Shown here: positions 7,771-15,528 of the stretch, one piece after another
Layout: every line of letters starts with the position of its first letter
Numbering within the stretch: position 1 is the stretch's first letter
Source: Muribaculaceae bacterium
GTDB lineage: Bacteria; Bacteroidota; Bacteroidia; Bacteroidales; Muribaculaceae
Direction of reading: 5' to 3'
Assembly (NCBI GenBank): GCA_009775225.1
Contig: VSPE01000012.1
Span: 1-53,339, forward strand
DNA: 53,339 nt
Notes under the pieces: generated by a model
Told to the model about the DNA's origin: nothing
The model's input: only the letters and a program-made list of their open reading frames with translations
Database searches by the model: none
Position numbers and translations under genes: made by a program

Positions 7771-8659
7771 AGTTCGATAGCGAGTCCGAAGGCTCCCAGC
7801 ATAATTCGCGGCAGGCCTTGGAGTTTGAATAGGTGAGAGTGGAGGAAAGTTTGCGCAGCCGCCATGTGGTGAGCGGGCTGTGCTTGCCGAGCAGGTCGCC
7901 GATAAATGCTGCCGTGCGCAGCAACGGCATTGGCATCTTGGCGTGTATGCGGCAGCCGAGCTCCGAGGCAATGGCGTCTTCAAGCTCGTGTAGAGTGGGG
8001 TTCGAGCTGTCGGCGGCGTTGTATATGCCACCGACATGGCTTGCCAGCTCTATTAGCTTGCACACGTCGGCAGGGGTGACTATGCTCTTATGGTTGGAGC
8101 CGCTGCCCACATACACGTATCGCCCTTTGGCAATAGCGCGCTGCATGGAGCCAAGGTTGCCCGGTGCGTCGTGTGCCACTATCAGCGGGCACCGAAGTAT
8201 GGTGAGAGTCACGCCGCGTGCGGCGCACCATTCCGTAAGGAAGCGCTCCGCGTTGATTTTACTTATAGCGTATGGGGTTGAGCCTTCGAGGGGGTGCTGC
8301 TCGTCGATGTCGGAGCCTTCGTCGCAGCCGTACACGGCCACCGAGCTTATAAATATGAAGCGCTCGGGCGCGCCTACGGCATCAAGAGCTTGACACAGAC
8401 GGCGTGTGCCACCGTCGTTCACTTGGTGGAATATTTCGCCTTCGGCATCGTCGGCCGGGATGAAATGAGCGGCACCGGCGCAGTGCAGTACGGTGTCGTA
8501 GTGCCGCTGAAGTGCAGGTACTTCATGGCTGAGGTCAACGCGTATGTCGCTCTCGGGACGGCGCCCTAGCGTGTCTACACGACCGTATAGCTCCTGCATG
8601 CGGGGCAGAAGGGCGCGGCCAAGAAAGCCGCCGGCGCCGGTAAGGAGCATTGAGGTCAT
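7733..8659 (-). CDS. NAD-dependent epimerase/dehydratase family protein (extended SDR)
   Basis: 308 aa from the ATG at 8659; the open frame continues to 8725 but crosses the likely promoter at 8667-8674. The Rossmann motif LLTGAGGFLGRALL is at the N-terminus. ISSVAVYG supplies the active-site Ser/Thr strand and TPYAISK the catalytic YxxxK, all typical of extended short-chain dehydrogenases such as sugar-nucleotide epimerases. The substrate cannot be read from sequence. It heads a minus-strand unit with dgt and the TPM gene. Family: confident. Substrate: open. Confidence 0.88.
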   Translation of the reverse strand: MTSMLLTGAGGFLGRALLPRMQELYGRVDTLGRRPESDIRVDLSHEVPALQRHYDTVLHCAGAAHFIPADDAEGEIFHQVNDGGTRRLCQALDAVGAPERFIFISSVAVYGCDEGSDIDEQHPLEGSTPYAISKINAERFLTEWCAARGVTLTILRCPLIVAHDAPGNLGSMQRAIAKGRYVYVGSGSNHKSIVTPADVCKLIELASHVGGIYNAADSSNPTLHELEDAIASELGCRIHAKMPMPLLRTAAFIGDLLGKHSPLTTWRLRKLSSTLTYSNSKACRELCWEPSDSLSNYGKKNELGHIGK

Positions 8660-8666
8660 TGCAGTG

Positions 8667-8674
8667 CAAAGATA
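8667..8674 (-). promoter_or_regulatory. Promoter -7 box for the epimerase unit
   Basis: TATCTTTG on the minus strand matches the Bacteroidota -7 consensus TAnnTTTG. Only seven bases separate it from the ATG at 8659, so the mRNA would have almost no leader. No good -33 TTTG is seen. Confidence 0.6.
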
Positions 8675-8776
8675 CAAATTTTTTTTATAACGGTGCCGAA
8701 GGCTCCTGAAAGGTGTGATTAACAAAAGTTACGATATAATAACACATTTTTAAGTGCAATATTCAGAAATACTTAC

Positions 8777-8784
8777 TACCTTTG
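8777..8784 (+). promoter_or_regulatory. Candidate promoter -7 box
   Basis: TACCTTTG fits TAnnTTTG, but the -33 region is weak. A transcript from about 8790 would begin with a hairpin (GGAAA...TTTTCC enclosing GAC-CGGC-CAT-GCCG-A-GTC) and read into the small ORF at 8897. Confidence 0.45.
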
Positions 8785-8896
8785 CACCGTGGAAATTCGA
8801 CCGGCCATGCCGAGTCTGCTTTTCCAACAAGCAACGACAACGTTTTGTTAGACTTACAATATACTTGAATTTTGGTTATGAGGGAGGTGCGTGACT

Positions 8897-9118
8897 GTGA
8901 AGTTGCGCACTTTCATTTTGTTAATGGCTTGTTTTTGTTGTAGTGTTGTGCAATTGCGGCTCAATCCAAAAGTTCCTCAATCAACCCTCTCGCCTTTTTA
9001 TGGTTTAGCGGACAGTAATAAATTGATATACGAAAAAAGAGCGGTGTGTACCGCTCTTTCCAATCGACTACTGTCGGTTTCTAAAATCGTTGCTTTCGCA
9101 CTCGAAGTATTTCGTTAA
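8897..9118 (+). CDS. Doubtful small secreted protein or gene remnant
   Basis: A GTG start at 8897 is preceded by AGGGAGG (8881-8887) with 9-nt spacing. The encoded N-terminus, MKLRTFILLMACFCCSVVQ, looks like a signal peptide. The remaining 54 residues resemble nothing I know. The last third is antisense to the candidate small RNA at 9033-9137 and crosses its terminator, so it may be chance coding. It could be a real 73-aa secreted peptide, the 5' remnant of a deleted gene, or non-coding. Of the rest of the 560-nt stretch between the epimerase and DUF3800 genes, I see only the promoter boxes and the RNA candidate. Confidence 0.25.
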   Translation: MKLRTFILLMACFCCSVVQLRLNPKVPQSTLSPFYGLADSNKLIYEKRAVCTALSNRLLSVSKIVAFALEVFR

Positions 9119-9137
9119 AGAGGAAACTACCCTTTGT
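9033..9137 (-). ncRNA. Candidate small RNA of about 105 nt
   Basis: A near-perfect promoter on the minus strand (TTTG at 9170-9173, 19-nt spacer, TAACTTTG at 9143-9150) would start RNA near 9137. About 80 nt downstream an intrinsic terminator closes it: AAAGAGCGGT / ACCGCTCTTT (9036-9045 / 9050-9059) with GTGT on the plus strand as loop and a T-run at 9033-9037 as read on the minus strand. No open reading frame with an obvious start lies between. Identity unknown; it matches no RNA family I can name. Confidence 0.55.
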
Positions 9138-9142
9138 GAATG

Positions 9143-9173
9143 CAAAGTTAATGATAAAATCCCATTTCACAAA
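9143..9173 (-). promoter_or_regulatory. Promoter of the candidate small RNA
   Basis: TTTG (9170-9173), a 19-nt spacer and TAACTTTG (9143-9150) read on the minus strand match both Bacteroidota consensus elements. This is one of the three best promoters in the window. Confidence 0.75.
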
Positions 9174-9220
9174 ATATTAACGCTTTTTTCTGTACTATGG
9201 TTTGCCGAAATCCGCGTAAT

Positions 9221-9979
9221 TTAATGCGGTATGATTTTGAAGCCCAATCGCGCCCCTTTATAGCTGTATATGTTCTTTACAACAACATCAAAGGCGGGGT
9301 TAGGTCGCTCCGGGTTCAAAACGTGTCTGCTTATCGGATAGGCTATCAAGTCTGCTACCTGTAAGCCTATGATATTTTGCTTCTTATCCTCAAAGCTGAA
9401 ATTTTTCACTCGGTCAATAAGCCTTTCAGGGCTTATCCACTTCGTTCCCTTAACTCGAAGACCATTGTAATATTTAAGAAGCATCGTATTCTGAACTGGA
9501 TTGCGTCGCTCTACGACAACGCGCAACTTGGCATTTCCGCCCGTGCAATCGTCAATTTGAAATATTGCACGCTCAATAAGATACTTTAACGATAATCCAT
9601 AAACATCTTCGCCTGTATTGAATCGCTCCACGAAAGGCTCTTTGAGAATACAGCAGCAGACAATCACATAAACATCATCGGCTCCCAAAATTTCATTTAT
9701 CCGTGTATAAAAGCGATTCTTTACACCATTTTCAAGTAAGTTGACAAAGTTCTTACGGCAATTTCGTATCTCGTGCGAATGAAAGATTATATCTTCGTTG
9801 CCCCACAATTCACGCTTCAAAGAGTTAACTTCATTTTCGAGCCACCGTAGCTTTTTATCCGGCACCAGTATTCCACATAACGTGAATAGCGGAAATGTTT
9901 TGTCAAACTTTTCCAGATTTGGGTCGCCACATTCGTCAATAAAGAGTGTATAGTGTATTTTCTTTTCCGGTGTATCCAT
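9221..9979 (-). CDS. DUF3800 domain protein
   Basis: 252 aa. The N-terminal LFIDECGDP and C-terminal GLQVADLIAYPISRH are hallmark motifs of DUF3800, a family with a predicted RNase H-like fold. The acidic residues D14/E15 and the Asp of QVADL are the probable metal ligands. The family is common in accessory regions and its activity is not established. Codon and base composition differ from the flanking core genes: one sampled 60-nt line is 40 % GC, against 68 % in coaX. That suggests horizontal acquisition. It stands alone on the minus strand, with a TACATTTG box at 9992-9999 and the small-RNA unit downstream. Family confident; role unknown. Confidence 0.85.
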   Translation of the reverse strand: MDTPEKKIHYTLFIDECGDPNLEKFDKTFPLFTLCGILVPDKKLRWLENEVNSLKRELWGNEDIIFHSHEIRNCRKNFVNLLENGVKNRFYTRINEILGADDVYVIVCCCILKEPFVERFNTGEDVYGLSLKYLIERAIFQIDDCTGGNAKLRVVVERRNPVQNTMLLKYYNGLRVKGTKWISPERLIDRVKNFSFEDKKQNIIGLQVADLIAYPISRHVLNPERPNPAFDVVVKNIYSYKGARLGFKIIPH

Positions 9980-9991
9980 AATTTACAAGTA

Positions 9992-9999
9992 CAAATGTA
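9992..9999 (-). promoter_or_regulatory. Candidate promoter -7 box of the DUF3800 gene
   Basis: TACATTTG on the minus strand, 12 nt from the ATG at 9979, fits TAnnTTTG. No TTTG sits at the right distance upstream, so this is moderate evidence. Confidence 0.45.
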
Positions 10000-10029
10000 G
10001 ATAAAAATCTGAGATTTTTACACCGGCAA

Positions 10030-10058
10030 AATAAAAAATCAAGGCGCCGGCCTTGATT
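10030..10058 (-). terminator. Orphan intrinsic terminator
   Basis: A perfect 9-bp stem AATCAAGGC / GCCTTGATT (10037-10045 / 10050-10058) with a GCCG loop is followed on the minus strand by a T-rich run (TTTTTTATTTT). No minus-strand gene precedes it; the next gene upstream is divergent. It may insulate the DUF3800 gene or be a relic of lost DNA. Confidence 0.6.
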
Positions 10059-10095
10059 CCTGTTCCCTCCTACGCATTCTAAGTCATAATTTTAC

Positions 10096-10103
10096 TATCT
10101 TTG
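10096..10103 (+). promoter_or_regulatory. Promoter -7 box of the small lipoprotein gene
   Basis: TATCTTTG fits TAnnTTTG. The expected RNA start near 10108-10110 lies so close to the ATG at 10116 that the in-frame ATG at 10128 is the likelier start. Confidence 0.55.
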
Positions 10104-10127
10104 TGAAAAATATAGATGATATTGGCA

Positions 10128-10520
10128 ATGTGTAAAGGTTTAAAAATTTTTTTTGTGGCCATGCTCTTTGTTTTTAGTGGATGCAATGACAGCGGAGAGC
10201 CTGATAACCCATCGGCTGGAGGTGAGTACTATGTTAAATATGAAGCCTATGTTAAGTCGATATATGTTGGATACACTGTTAAATATACAGTAGATACAGA
10301 TAAAGGGCGCCAAGTGTTTGAAGCTTCGAATTCTTTTTCTCAGACATTCGGTCCGTTAAAGAAGGGTTTTAAAACATCAATCACAGCAGATGCAAGCTCT
10401 TGCTATCGAGCAGATTGTGATGTTAGGATATACGTTTGTCGTGGACAAGAGCCTTTTGCGCTTAAAGCCTCTAATTCTGGTGACAAAATAGTGTCTGCAA
10501 CATATGTAATAGATTTCTAA
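10128..10520 (+). CDS. Small lipoprotein of unknown function
   Basis: 130 aa from 10128; an ATG at 10116 would add four residues but lies almost on the predicted RNA start. A hydrophobic leader ends in the lipobox VFSGC, followed by Asp/Ser/Gly-rich linker sequence (DNPSAGG). The mature part of about 105 residues alternates hydrophobic and polar residues (KYEAYVKSIYVGYTVKYTV), suggesting a single beta-sandwich domain. Four Cys (two near CYRADC) could form disulphides in the envelope. The gene is AT-rich (about 35 % GC in one sampled line) like its DUF3800 neighbour, which hints at acquired DNA. It is monocistronic. Family not recognised. Confidence 0.65.
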   Translation: MCKGLKIFFVAMLFVFSGCNDSGEPDNPSAGGEYYVKYEAYVKSIYVGYTVKYTVDTDKGRQVFEASNSFSQTFGPLKKGFKTSITADASSCYRADCDVRIYVCRGQEPFALKASNSGDKIVSATYVIDF

Positions 10521-10668
10521 AAAGAGTTGGGTTATTAGCAATAATTCTTTTAAATTACTTTGTCGGCAGTGTGCTGTAAACTTTTCAAAAAAGATAATGT
10601 CATGCGACACTTATTGCGATTTAACATTTAATAAATCGAAAAATATGTCTAAAGTGGCAGCTATTTAG

Positions 10669-10676
10669 TAACTTTG
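10669..10676 (+). promoter_or_regulatory. Promoter -7 box of the coaX-walJ operon
   Basis: TAACTTTG lies only seven bases before the coaX ATG at 10684, so transcription should start within a few bases of the start codon. Confidence 0.65.
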
Positions 10677-10683
10677 CCGCAAT

Positions 10684-11439
10684 ATGGAAGTGAAAATCAC
10701 TATCGACCGCGGCAATACGGCTCTCAAAGGGGCTATCTGGGATGCTGACGGCAACATTATATGTGCTATGCGAGGCGATGACTCTTTGCCGGCCGGAGAG
10801 CTGGCCCGCGAGTTGTGCGCCAAAGCCGGAGGTGCCGTTTCGGCGCCTGCCGTAGCTTATTGCTCGGTGGTAGCTTCCGACCGTGCCGACGACCTTGCGT
10901 CGCTCCGAAGCATGTGCGGGCGTCTGATAGACCTTGATGCTTCCACCCCCATGCCTCTGCAGATACGCTATAGGACTCCCGGCACACTCGGGGCCGACCG
11001 CATCGCGGCTGCTCTCGGGGCAATATCGCTGGTAGGTACTGAGCGCCCGCTGCTGGTGTCGGATATAGGCACGGCGGTAACGTACGACTATGTGGCCCCC
11101 GGCGGCATATACGAGGGCGGCAATATAGCTCCGGGCATCGACCTTCGCCTTCGCGCCCTCGCGGCGTTTACCGATACCCTTCCGGCGGTGTCGGCCGACG
11201 GCGGCCCGTGTCCGTGCTGGGGTAAGACAACGGCCGAAGCCATGCGCAGCGGTGCTGTGCGCGGTGTGGCCGCCGAGCTGGCTTATTATCACCGCGCTGC
11301 CGGCGATGATGCGCTCTCTGTTCTTACAGGCGGCTCGGCACGCCTGCTCATTGACTCCAATAATATCACATTCGACTATATTCACGACCCTTGTCTCGTG
11401 CACAAGGGCCTTTACAGTATTATCACAAATGAAAAATAG
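10684..11439 (+). CDS. coaX: Type III pantothenate kinase
   Basis: 251 aa. Catalyses ATP-dependent phosphorylation of pantothenate, the first step of coenzyme A synthesis. Type III motifs are visible: DRGNT (8-12) for the phosphate-binding region, TPGTLGADR (98-106) with the catalytic Asp105, and SDIGTAVTYD (126-135) for nucleotide and monovalent-cation binding, then GGNIAPG. Length is usual for the family. It is first in a six-gene run, with its last 11 nt overlapping the outer-membrane protein gene. The promoter box adjoins the start codon. Confident. Confidence 0.93.
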   Translation: MEVKITIDRGNTALKGAIWDADGNIICAMRGDDSLPAGELARELCAKAGGAVSAPAVAYCSVVASDRADDLASLRSMCGRLIDLDASTPMPLQIRYRTPGTLGADRIAAALGAISLVGTERPLLVSDIGTAVTYDYVAPGGIYEGGNIAPGIDLRLRALAAFTDTLPAVSADGGPCPCWGKTTAEAMRSGAVRGVAAELAYYHRAAGDDALSVLTGGSARLLIDSNNITFDYIHDPCLVHKGLYSIITNEK

Positions 11440-12676
11440 GCTCATCACAGCTATAGCGCTTATGTTCGCCTTCGGTGTGGCCATGGCGCAGAACGCAACA
11501 CTCACTCCTTACTCGGGCTACGGCTACGGTATGCTGCGCGACGGTGTTACGTCGACTCAGCGTGCTATGGGCGGCATCGGTTATGCAATGAACTCCGGCC
11601 GGCAGATCAACACCATGAACCCAGCCTCGTATGCCGCTATCGACTCTCTCACGTTTCTGTTCGATATAGGTCTTGACGTAACCTCGATGTGGCTCAGCGA
11701 GACCGATGCCGATGGAAACCGTGCCAGCGAACAGCGCTGGGCCGGTGGTCTGGACTATGCCACCATGCAGTTCCCTCTCGGCAAATATCTCGGCGGCTCG
11801 GTGGGTCTGTTGCCTTACTCTTCGGTGGGCTACGCCTTCGGCAGCAAGATTGACAACGGTATCGACTCCCGACAAGGCTCCGGCAACCTCAGCGAACTTT
11901 ATGTGGGTATCGCCGGTCGCCCGTTCAAAGGCTTTACCATAGGCGCAAACATATCGTATCTCTTCGGCACGCTACTTAATGAGACTTACGCACAGCTCAG
12001 CTCCGCTAGCTACGGCGTCTTCCAGGACCAGATTGAGGTGCGCGACTTCCACCTTGTGTTCGGCGCCCAGTATTCGATTGATTTCAACAAGAACAACCGT
12101 CTTACACTCGGTCTCACATACAGCCCCGAAAAGACTCTGCTCGGCACATCGCGCCAGGCGGCATACGCACCCGGCGAAGGCGAACCCACATTCAGCAACG
12201 AACACTCACTCAAAGGCAACTATTCGCTGCCCGAGAAGTGGGGCGCGGGTATCAACTATCAGATAGGCCGCAGGATTATGCTTGAGTTCGACTATACATT
12301 CCAGCCCTGGAGCAAGGCCAAGTATCTCGGCTTCGGCGATGAACTCAACTTCGAGTTTGCCGACCGCACCAAGTATGCGCTGGGCTTCCAGTACACTCCC
12401 GACTTCCGCGGCAGCTATCTGAAGCGTGTGAACTATCGCCTCGGCGGTTTCATGACCGACGACTATCTCAAGATTGGCGGCAATCAGCTTCGCGAGTACG
12501 GCGTAACTCTCGGCTTCGGCTTCCCTGTGCCCACATTCAAGACCACTGTAAACCTCGGCTTTGAGTGGATGCGTCGTCAGGCTCACCCCGACCCCCTTAT
12601 CAAGGAAAACTATCTGAATATCACTCTCGGCATCAATTTCAACGAGATGTGGTTCCGCCAGAGTAAAATCTATTAA
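11429..12676 (+). CDS. Outer-membrane beta-barrel protein, FadL/OmpP1-like in pattern
   Basis: 415 aa from the ATG at 11429, chosen because it gives a clean signal peptide (MKNRLITAIALMFAFGVAMAQ); the longer open frame from 11252 lies inside coaX. The mature protein begins with SGYGYGMLRDG...AMGGIGYAMNSG, then PASYAAIDSLTF, a beginning typical of Bacteroidota FadL-type or uncharacterised porin-like proteins. Alternating aromatic beta strands run to the C-terminus. The conserved Bacteroidales neighbourhood (coaX before, lptC after) suggests an envelope role. Transported substrate not determinable. Confidence 0.8.
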   Translation: MKNRLITAIALMFAFGVAMAQNATLTPYSGYGYGMLRDGVTSTQRAMGGIGYAMNSGRQINTMNPASYAAIDSLTFLFDIGLDVTSMWLSETDADGNRASEQRWAGGLDYATMQFPLGKYLGGSVGLLPYSSVGYAFGSKIDNGIDSRQGSGNLSELYVGIAGRPFKGFTIGANISYLFGTLLNETYAQLSSASYGVFQDQIEVRDFHLVFGAQYSIDFNKNNRLTLGLTYSPEKTLLGTSRQAAYAPGEGEPTFSNEHSLKGNYSLPEKWGAGINYQIGRRIMLEFDYTFQPWSKAKYLGFGDELNFEFADRTKYALGFQYTPDFRGSYLKRVNYRLGGFMTDDYLKIGGNQLREYGVTLGFGFPVPTFKTTVNLGFEWMRRQAHPDPLIKENYLNITLGINFNEMWFRQSKIY

Positions 12677-12685
12677 CAGGCAGAA

Positions 12686-13522
12686 ATGTCCGGGGATAGA
12701 CTCAGGAAGGCGAAGAACAAGCGTATGATGCGGCTCCTGCCCGCTGCCGTCGTGGTGGCAAGCGTGGCGGTATGGCTCATCGTGCCTGGAAAGGAGGAGG
12801 TGAAGCGCTATGTGCCTAATGTCGGAAACGGCTACACAACACCTACAATGGCTACAACGCATGTGTCGACTCTTATCAGCGACTCCGGCTACACCCGCTA
12901 TCACATGGAGACGCCGCTGTGGCAGATGTTCGAGGATGCCGACGAGCCTTTCTGGAAGTTTCCCGAGGGCATAGAGCTTGAGCAGTACGACCTTGACATG
13001 CACCCCGAGTCGACGGTAGTGTGCGACTCGGCCATATATTACTCGCGCAAGCGTATCTGGCAGCTCGACGGCAATGTGGTAATGGTTAACACCGATGCCG
13101 ACAGCTTTCTCACCCAGCAATTGTTCTGGGACCAGAACGCCAGGAAGATATATTCCGACTCCTTTATACATATAGTGCGCACCGACCGCGTTATAGAAGG
13201 CTACGGTTTCGAGAGCGACCAGAGTATGAAGTATTACTCCGTGAACCGCCCGACCGCCATTCTGCCCGCCGATATGCGCCCCGGCGCACGCAAGCGCCCC
13301 GACAGTCTGAGCGCCGACACCGCCTCGCCCGCTCGCCCCGCCTCGGCGCCCCGCAGGCCTACTCCCGACCGAAAACCGCGAAAGGCAGCTTCTGATGCGG
13401 TTCCCGTGCGAGATGTCGCCCCGGCTTCGGATGCTCCGGCACGAATGGAGCCGAAGAAGGCGACCGCTCCCTCGCGTGTGCCCATGAAGGCGATGCCAAT
13501 GAAACAAACCACAACAAAGTAA
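12686..13522 (+). CDS. lptC: LptC-like LPS export periplasmic protein with long disordered tail
   Basis: 278 aa. One N-terminal membrane anchor (about 15-33) precedes a beta-jellyroll-like region. The pattern SDSGYTRYHMETPLWQMFED and the YYSRKRIWQLDGNVVMVN repeats match LptC, which passes lipopolysaccharide from LptBFG to LptA in the periplasm. After about residue 200 the protein becomes rich in Pro, Ala, Arg and Lys with no predicted fold, adding about 75 residues to the usual core length. It sits 9 nt after the outer-membrane gene and 3 nt before the CNNM/CorC gene. Confidence 0.85.
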   Translation: MSGDRLRKAKNKRMMRLLPAAVVVASVAVWLIVPGKEEVKRYVPNVGNGYTTPTMATTHVSTLISDSGYTRYHMETPLWQMFEDADEPFWKFPEGIELEQYDLDMHPESTVVCDSAIYYSRKRIWQLDGNVVMVNTDADSFLTQQLFWDQNARKIYSDSFIHIVRTDRVIEGYGFESDQSMKYYSVNRPTAILPADMRPGARKRPDSLSADTASPARPASAPRRPTPDRKPRKAASDAVPVRDVAPASDAPARMEPKKATAPSRVPMKAMPMKQTTTK

Positions 13523-13525
13523 AGT

Positions 13526-14812
13526 ATGGAAGTCTGGATTACCGTCACCATTATATCGCTCATCTTCTCGGCGCTCTTCTCTGGTGTCGAGATGGCCTTT
13601 GTTACATCCGACAGAGTGCGGGTGGAGCTGGATGCCAGCCGCGGCGGCCTTCTCGGCTCTATTATACGACGCTTCTACGCACATTCCGAACTGTTTATTT
13701 CCACCATTCTGGTCGGAAACAATGTGATGCTCGTAATTTACGGTATGGGCTTTGCCGCTCTTGTAGAGCCGCTGCTTGCCGAGGTGTCGACAAACGAAGC
13801 CTTTATACTCGTATCGCAGACACTCATATCTACCCTCGTAATACTTCTTGCGGGAGAGTTCCTGCCAAAGACGGTATTCGGCATCAACCCCAACAACTCG
13901 CTGAAGATTTTCGCACTGCCGGTCTACATATTCTACATTATATTATATCCCGTGTCGGCCTTCACTTCGTGGCTCTCGCGCGTGCTGATGCGGCTGGTGG
14001 GAGTGAAAGACCCCGACCGCAAGCTGCGCCTGATATCCATAGGCGACCTCAACGACTATATAGAGGAGACTATCGACAACATGGAGGAGAAAAAGCAGGA
14101 AGTGGACAGCGAAGTGAAATTCTTCCATAACGCGCTTGATTTCTCCTCGACACACGTACGCGACTGCATGATACCGCGCAACGAGATTGTGGCCGTGAAT
14201 ATCGACACCGCCACACGCGAGCTCCTTGTCGACACCTTTACCGGCACAGGCCGCTCCAAGGTGATTGTGTATCGCGACGATATTGATACTATCCTCGGCT
14301 ACATACACGTGAGCGAGCTGTTCGACCCCTCGGTCGACTGGAAAGAGCGCATGAAGCCCGTGCTATATGCCCCCGAGAACCTTATGGCGAATGTGATGAT
14401 GCGCCGTCTGCTGTCGCAGAAGCGCTCGATTGCTATCGTGATAGACGAGTTCGGCGGAACGGCAGGCATGCTCACTCTTGAAGACCTTATGGAAGAAATA
14501 TGCGGCAATATCGAAGACGAGCACGACAACAGCCGCCTTACCTCGCGTGAGGTTGAGCCGGGCATATACGATTTCTCGGCTCGATGCGAAATAACCGACA
14601 TCAACGAGCGCTTCGACCTCGAAATCCCCGAAGACGACAGCTACCAGACTCTTGCCGGATACATACTGCATACCACAGGTTCTATCCCCGACGGCGGCGA
14701 TACTGTGGAGATTGGCGGTTACCGATTCGATATTTTAAAGAAATCGGCCAGCCGACTGGAACTTATCCGCCTGATTGTGCCGCAGGACGACTCTCAGAAA
14801 AAAGAGGATTAG
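13526..14812 (+). CDS. CNNM/CorC (HlyC) family membrane protein with CBS pair
   Basis: 428 aa. Residues 1-190 form a CNNM-type membrane domain with about four helices, including FSGVEMAFVTSD and the conserved LVGNN motif. Next comes a CBS pair (about 210-330; MIPRNEIVAVN, FGGTAGMLTLEDLMEEICGNI), then a CorC/HlyC-type C-terminal domain (from about 345). Homologues are tied to divalent-cation (Mg, Co) export; in gliding Bacteroidota a relative is called GldE. The old haemolysin label is not supported here. Genes on both sides are within 2-3 nt, so it is co-transcribed. Confidence 0.87.
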   Translation: MEVWITVTIISLIFSALFSGVEMAFVTSDRVRVELDASRGGLLGSIIRRFYAHSELFISTILVGNNVMLVIYGMGFAALVEPLLAEVSTNEAFILVSQTLISTLVILLAGEFLPKTVFGINPNNSLKIFALPVYIFYIILYPVSAFTSWLSRVLMRLVGVKDPDRKLRLISIGDLNDYIEETIDNMEEKKQEVDSEVKFFHNALDFSSTHVRDCMIPRNEIVAVNIDTATRELLVDTFTGTGRSKVIVYRDDIDTILGYIHVSELFDPSVDWKERMKPVLYAPENLMANVMMRRLLSQKRSIAIVIDEFGGTAGMLTLEDLMEEICGNIEDEHDNSRLTSREVEPGIYDFSARCEITDINERFDLEIPEDDSYQTLAGYILHTTGSIPDGGDTVEIGGYRFDILKKSASRLELIRLIVPQDDSQKKED

Positions 14813-14814
14813 AG

Positions 14815-15525
14815 ATGGCAGACAGAGGCAAAATCTACCTTTTTCCTTCCCTGCTGGCGCCGGTGGCGCCGGCTGAAGTGCTCCCGGCCCATAATATCGG
14901 GCTGATAGCGTCGGTGCGCTACTTCGTGGTGGAAGAGCTGCGCACGGCGCGCCGCTTCCTCAAGGCGTGCGACCGCGCTATCGACATCGACTCGCTCCAC
15001 TTCGATGTGCTGAACGAGCACACCGCTCCCGAGGCAGTCGACGCCATGCTTGCGCCCGCTCTCGAGGGGCACGACATCGGTGTCGTCAGCGAGGCCGGAT
15101 GTCCGGCCGTGGCCGACCCCGGTGCTGACCTGGTGGCGGCGGCTCAGCGCAAAGGGCTTGAAGTGGTGCCTCTGGTTGGCCCGTCGAGCATATTGATGTC
15201 GCTCATGGCATCGGGCTTCAATGGCCAGCAGTTCGCCTTTCTGGGCTATCTCCCTATCGATGCGGCCAAGCGCGCCGCTGCCCTCAAGCAGATGGAGCGC
15301 GACATACGCACGCGCCGGCAGACGCAGATATTCATCGAGACGCCTTATCGCAACAACCGCCTTGTGGCTGAACTTGCCTCCGCGCTGCCCGGCAATCTTC
15401 TGCTGTGTGTCGCCGCCGACATCACGGCTCCAACTCAATCTATTGTAACACGACCTCTGAGCCGGTGGAAAACCGCGCAGTACGATTATGCCAAGCGCCC
15501 GGCTATCTTCCTCCTTTATCAATAA
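14815..15525 (+). CDS. Tetrapyrrole methylase-family SAM methyltransferase (RsmI-like)
   Basis: 236 aa from the ATG at 14815, 2 nt after the previous stop. The motifs DIGVVSEAGCPAVADPG and VVPLVGPSSILMSLMASGFNGQQFAFLGYLP match the RsmI branch of the tetrapyrrole (corrin/porphyrin) methylase fold, which binds S-adenosylmethionine. RsmI 2'-O-methylates C1402 of 16S rRNA. This protein lacks the usual LYLVATPIGN start (it has IYLFPSLLAPVAP), so it belongs to a divergent Bacteroidota group and rRNA may not be its substrate. Family confident; substrate not. Confidence 0.8.
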   Translation: MADRGKIYLFPSLLAPVAPAEVLPAHNIGLIASVRYFVVEELRTARRFLKACDRAIDIDSLHFDVLNEHTAPEAVDAMLAPALEGHDIGVVSEAGCPAVADPGADLVAAAQRKGLEVVPLVGPSSILMSLMASGFNGQQFAFLGYLPIDAAKRAAALKQMERDIRTRRQTQIFIETPYRNNRLVAELASALPGNLLLCVAADITAPTQSIVTRPLSRWKTAQYDYAKRPAIFLLYQ

Positions 15526-15528
15526 CGC

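Noticed and set aside
7771..8037. N-terminal extension of the dGTPase
   Set aside because: Low-complexity sequence inside the epimerase gene; family start fits the ATG at 7770.
8660..8725. Upstream start of the epimerase
   Set aside because: Would place the start codon upstream of the -7 box; Rossmann motif sits normally from the ATG at 8659.
10621..11505. 294-codon minus-strand open frame
   Set aside because: Antisense to coaX, which has complete type III pantothenate kinase motifs.
12206..13684. Long open frame on the minus strand across the outer-membrane and lptC genes
   Set aside because: Shadow of GC-rich coding sequence; the translation is His/Arg/Gly-rich with no family motifs, and the plus strand has recognised genes.
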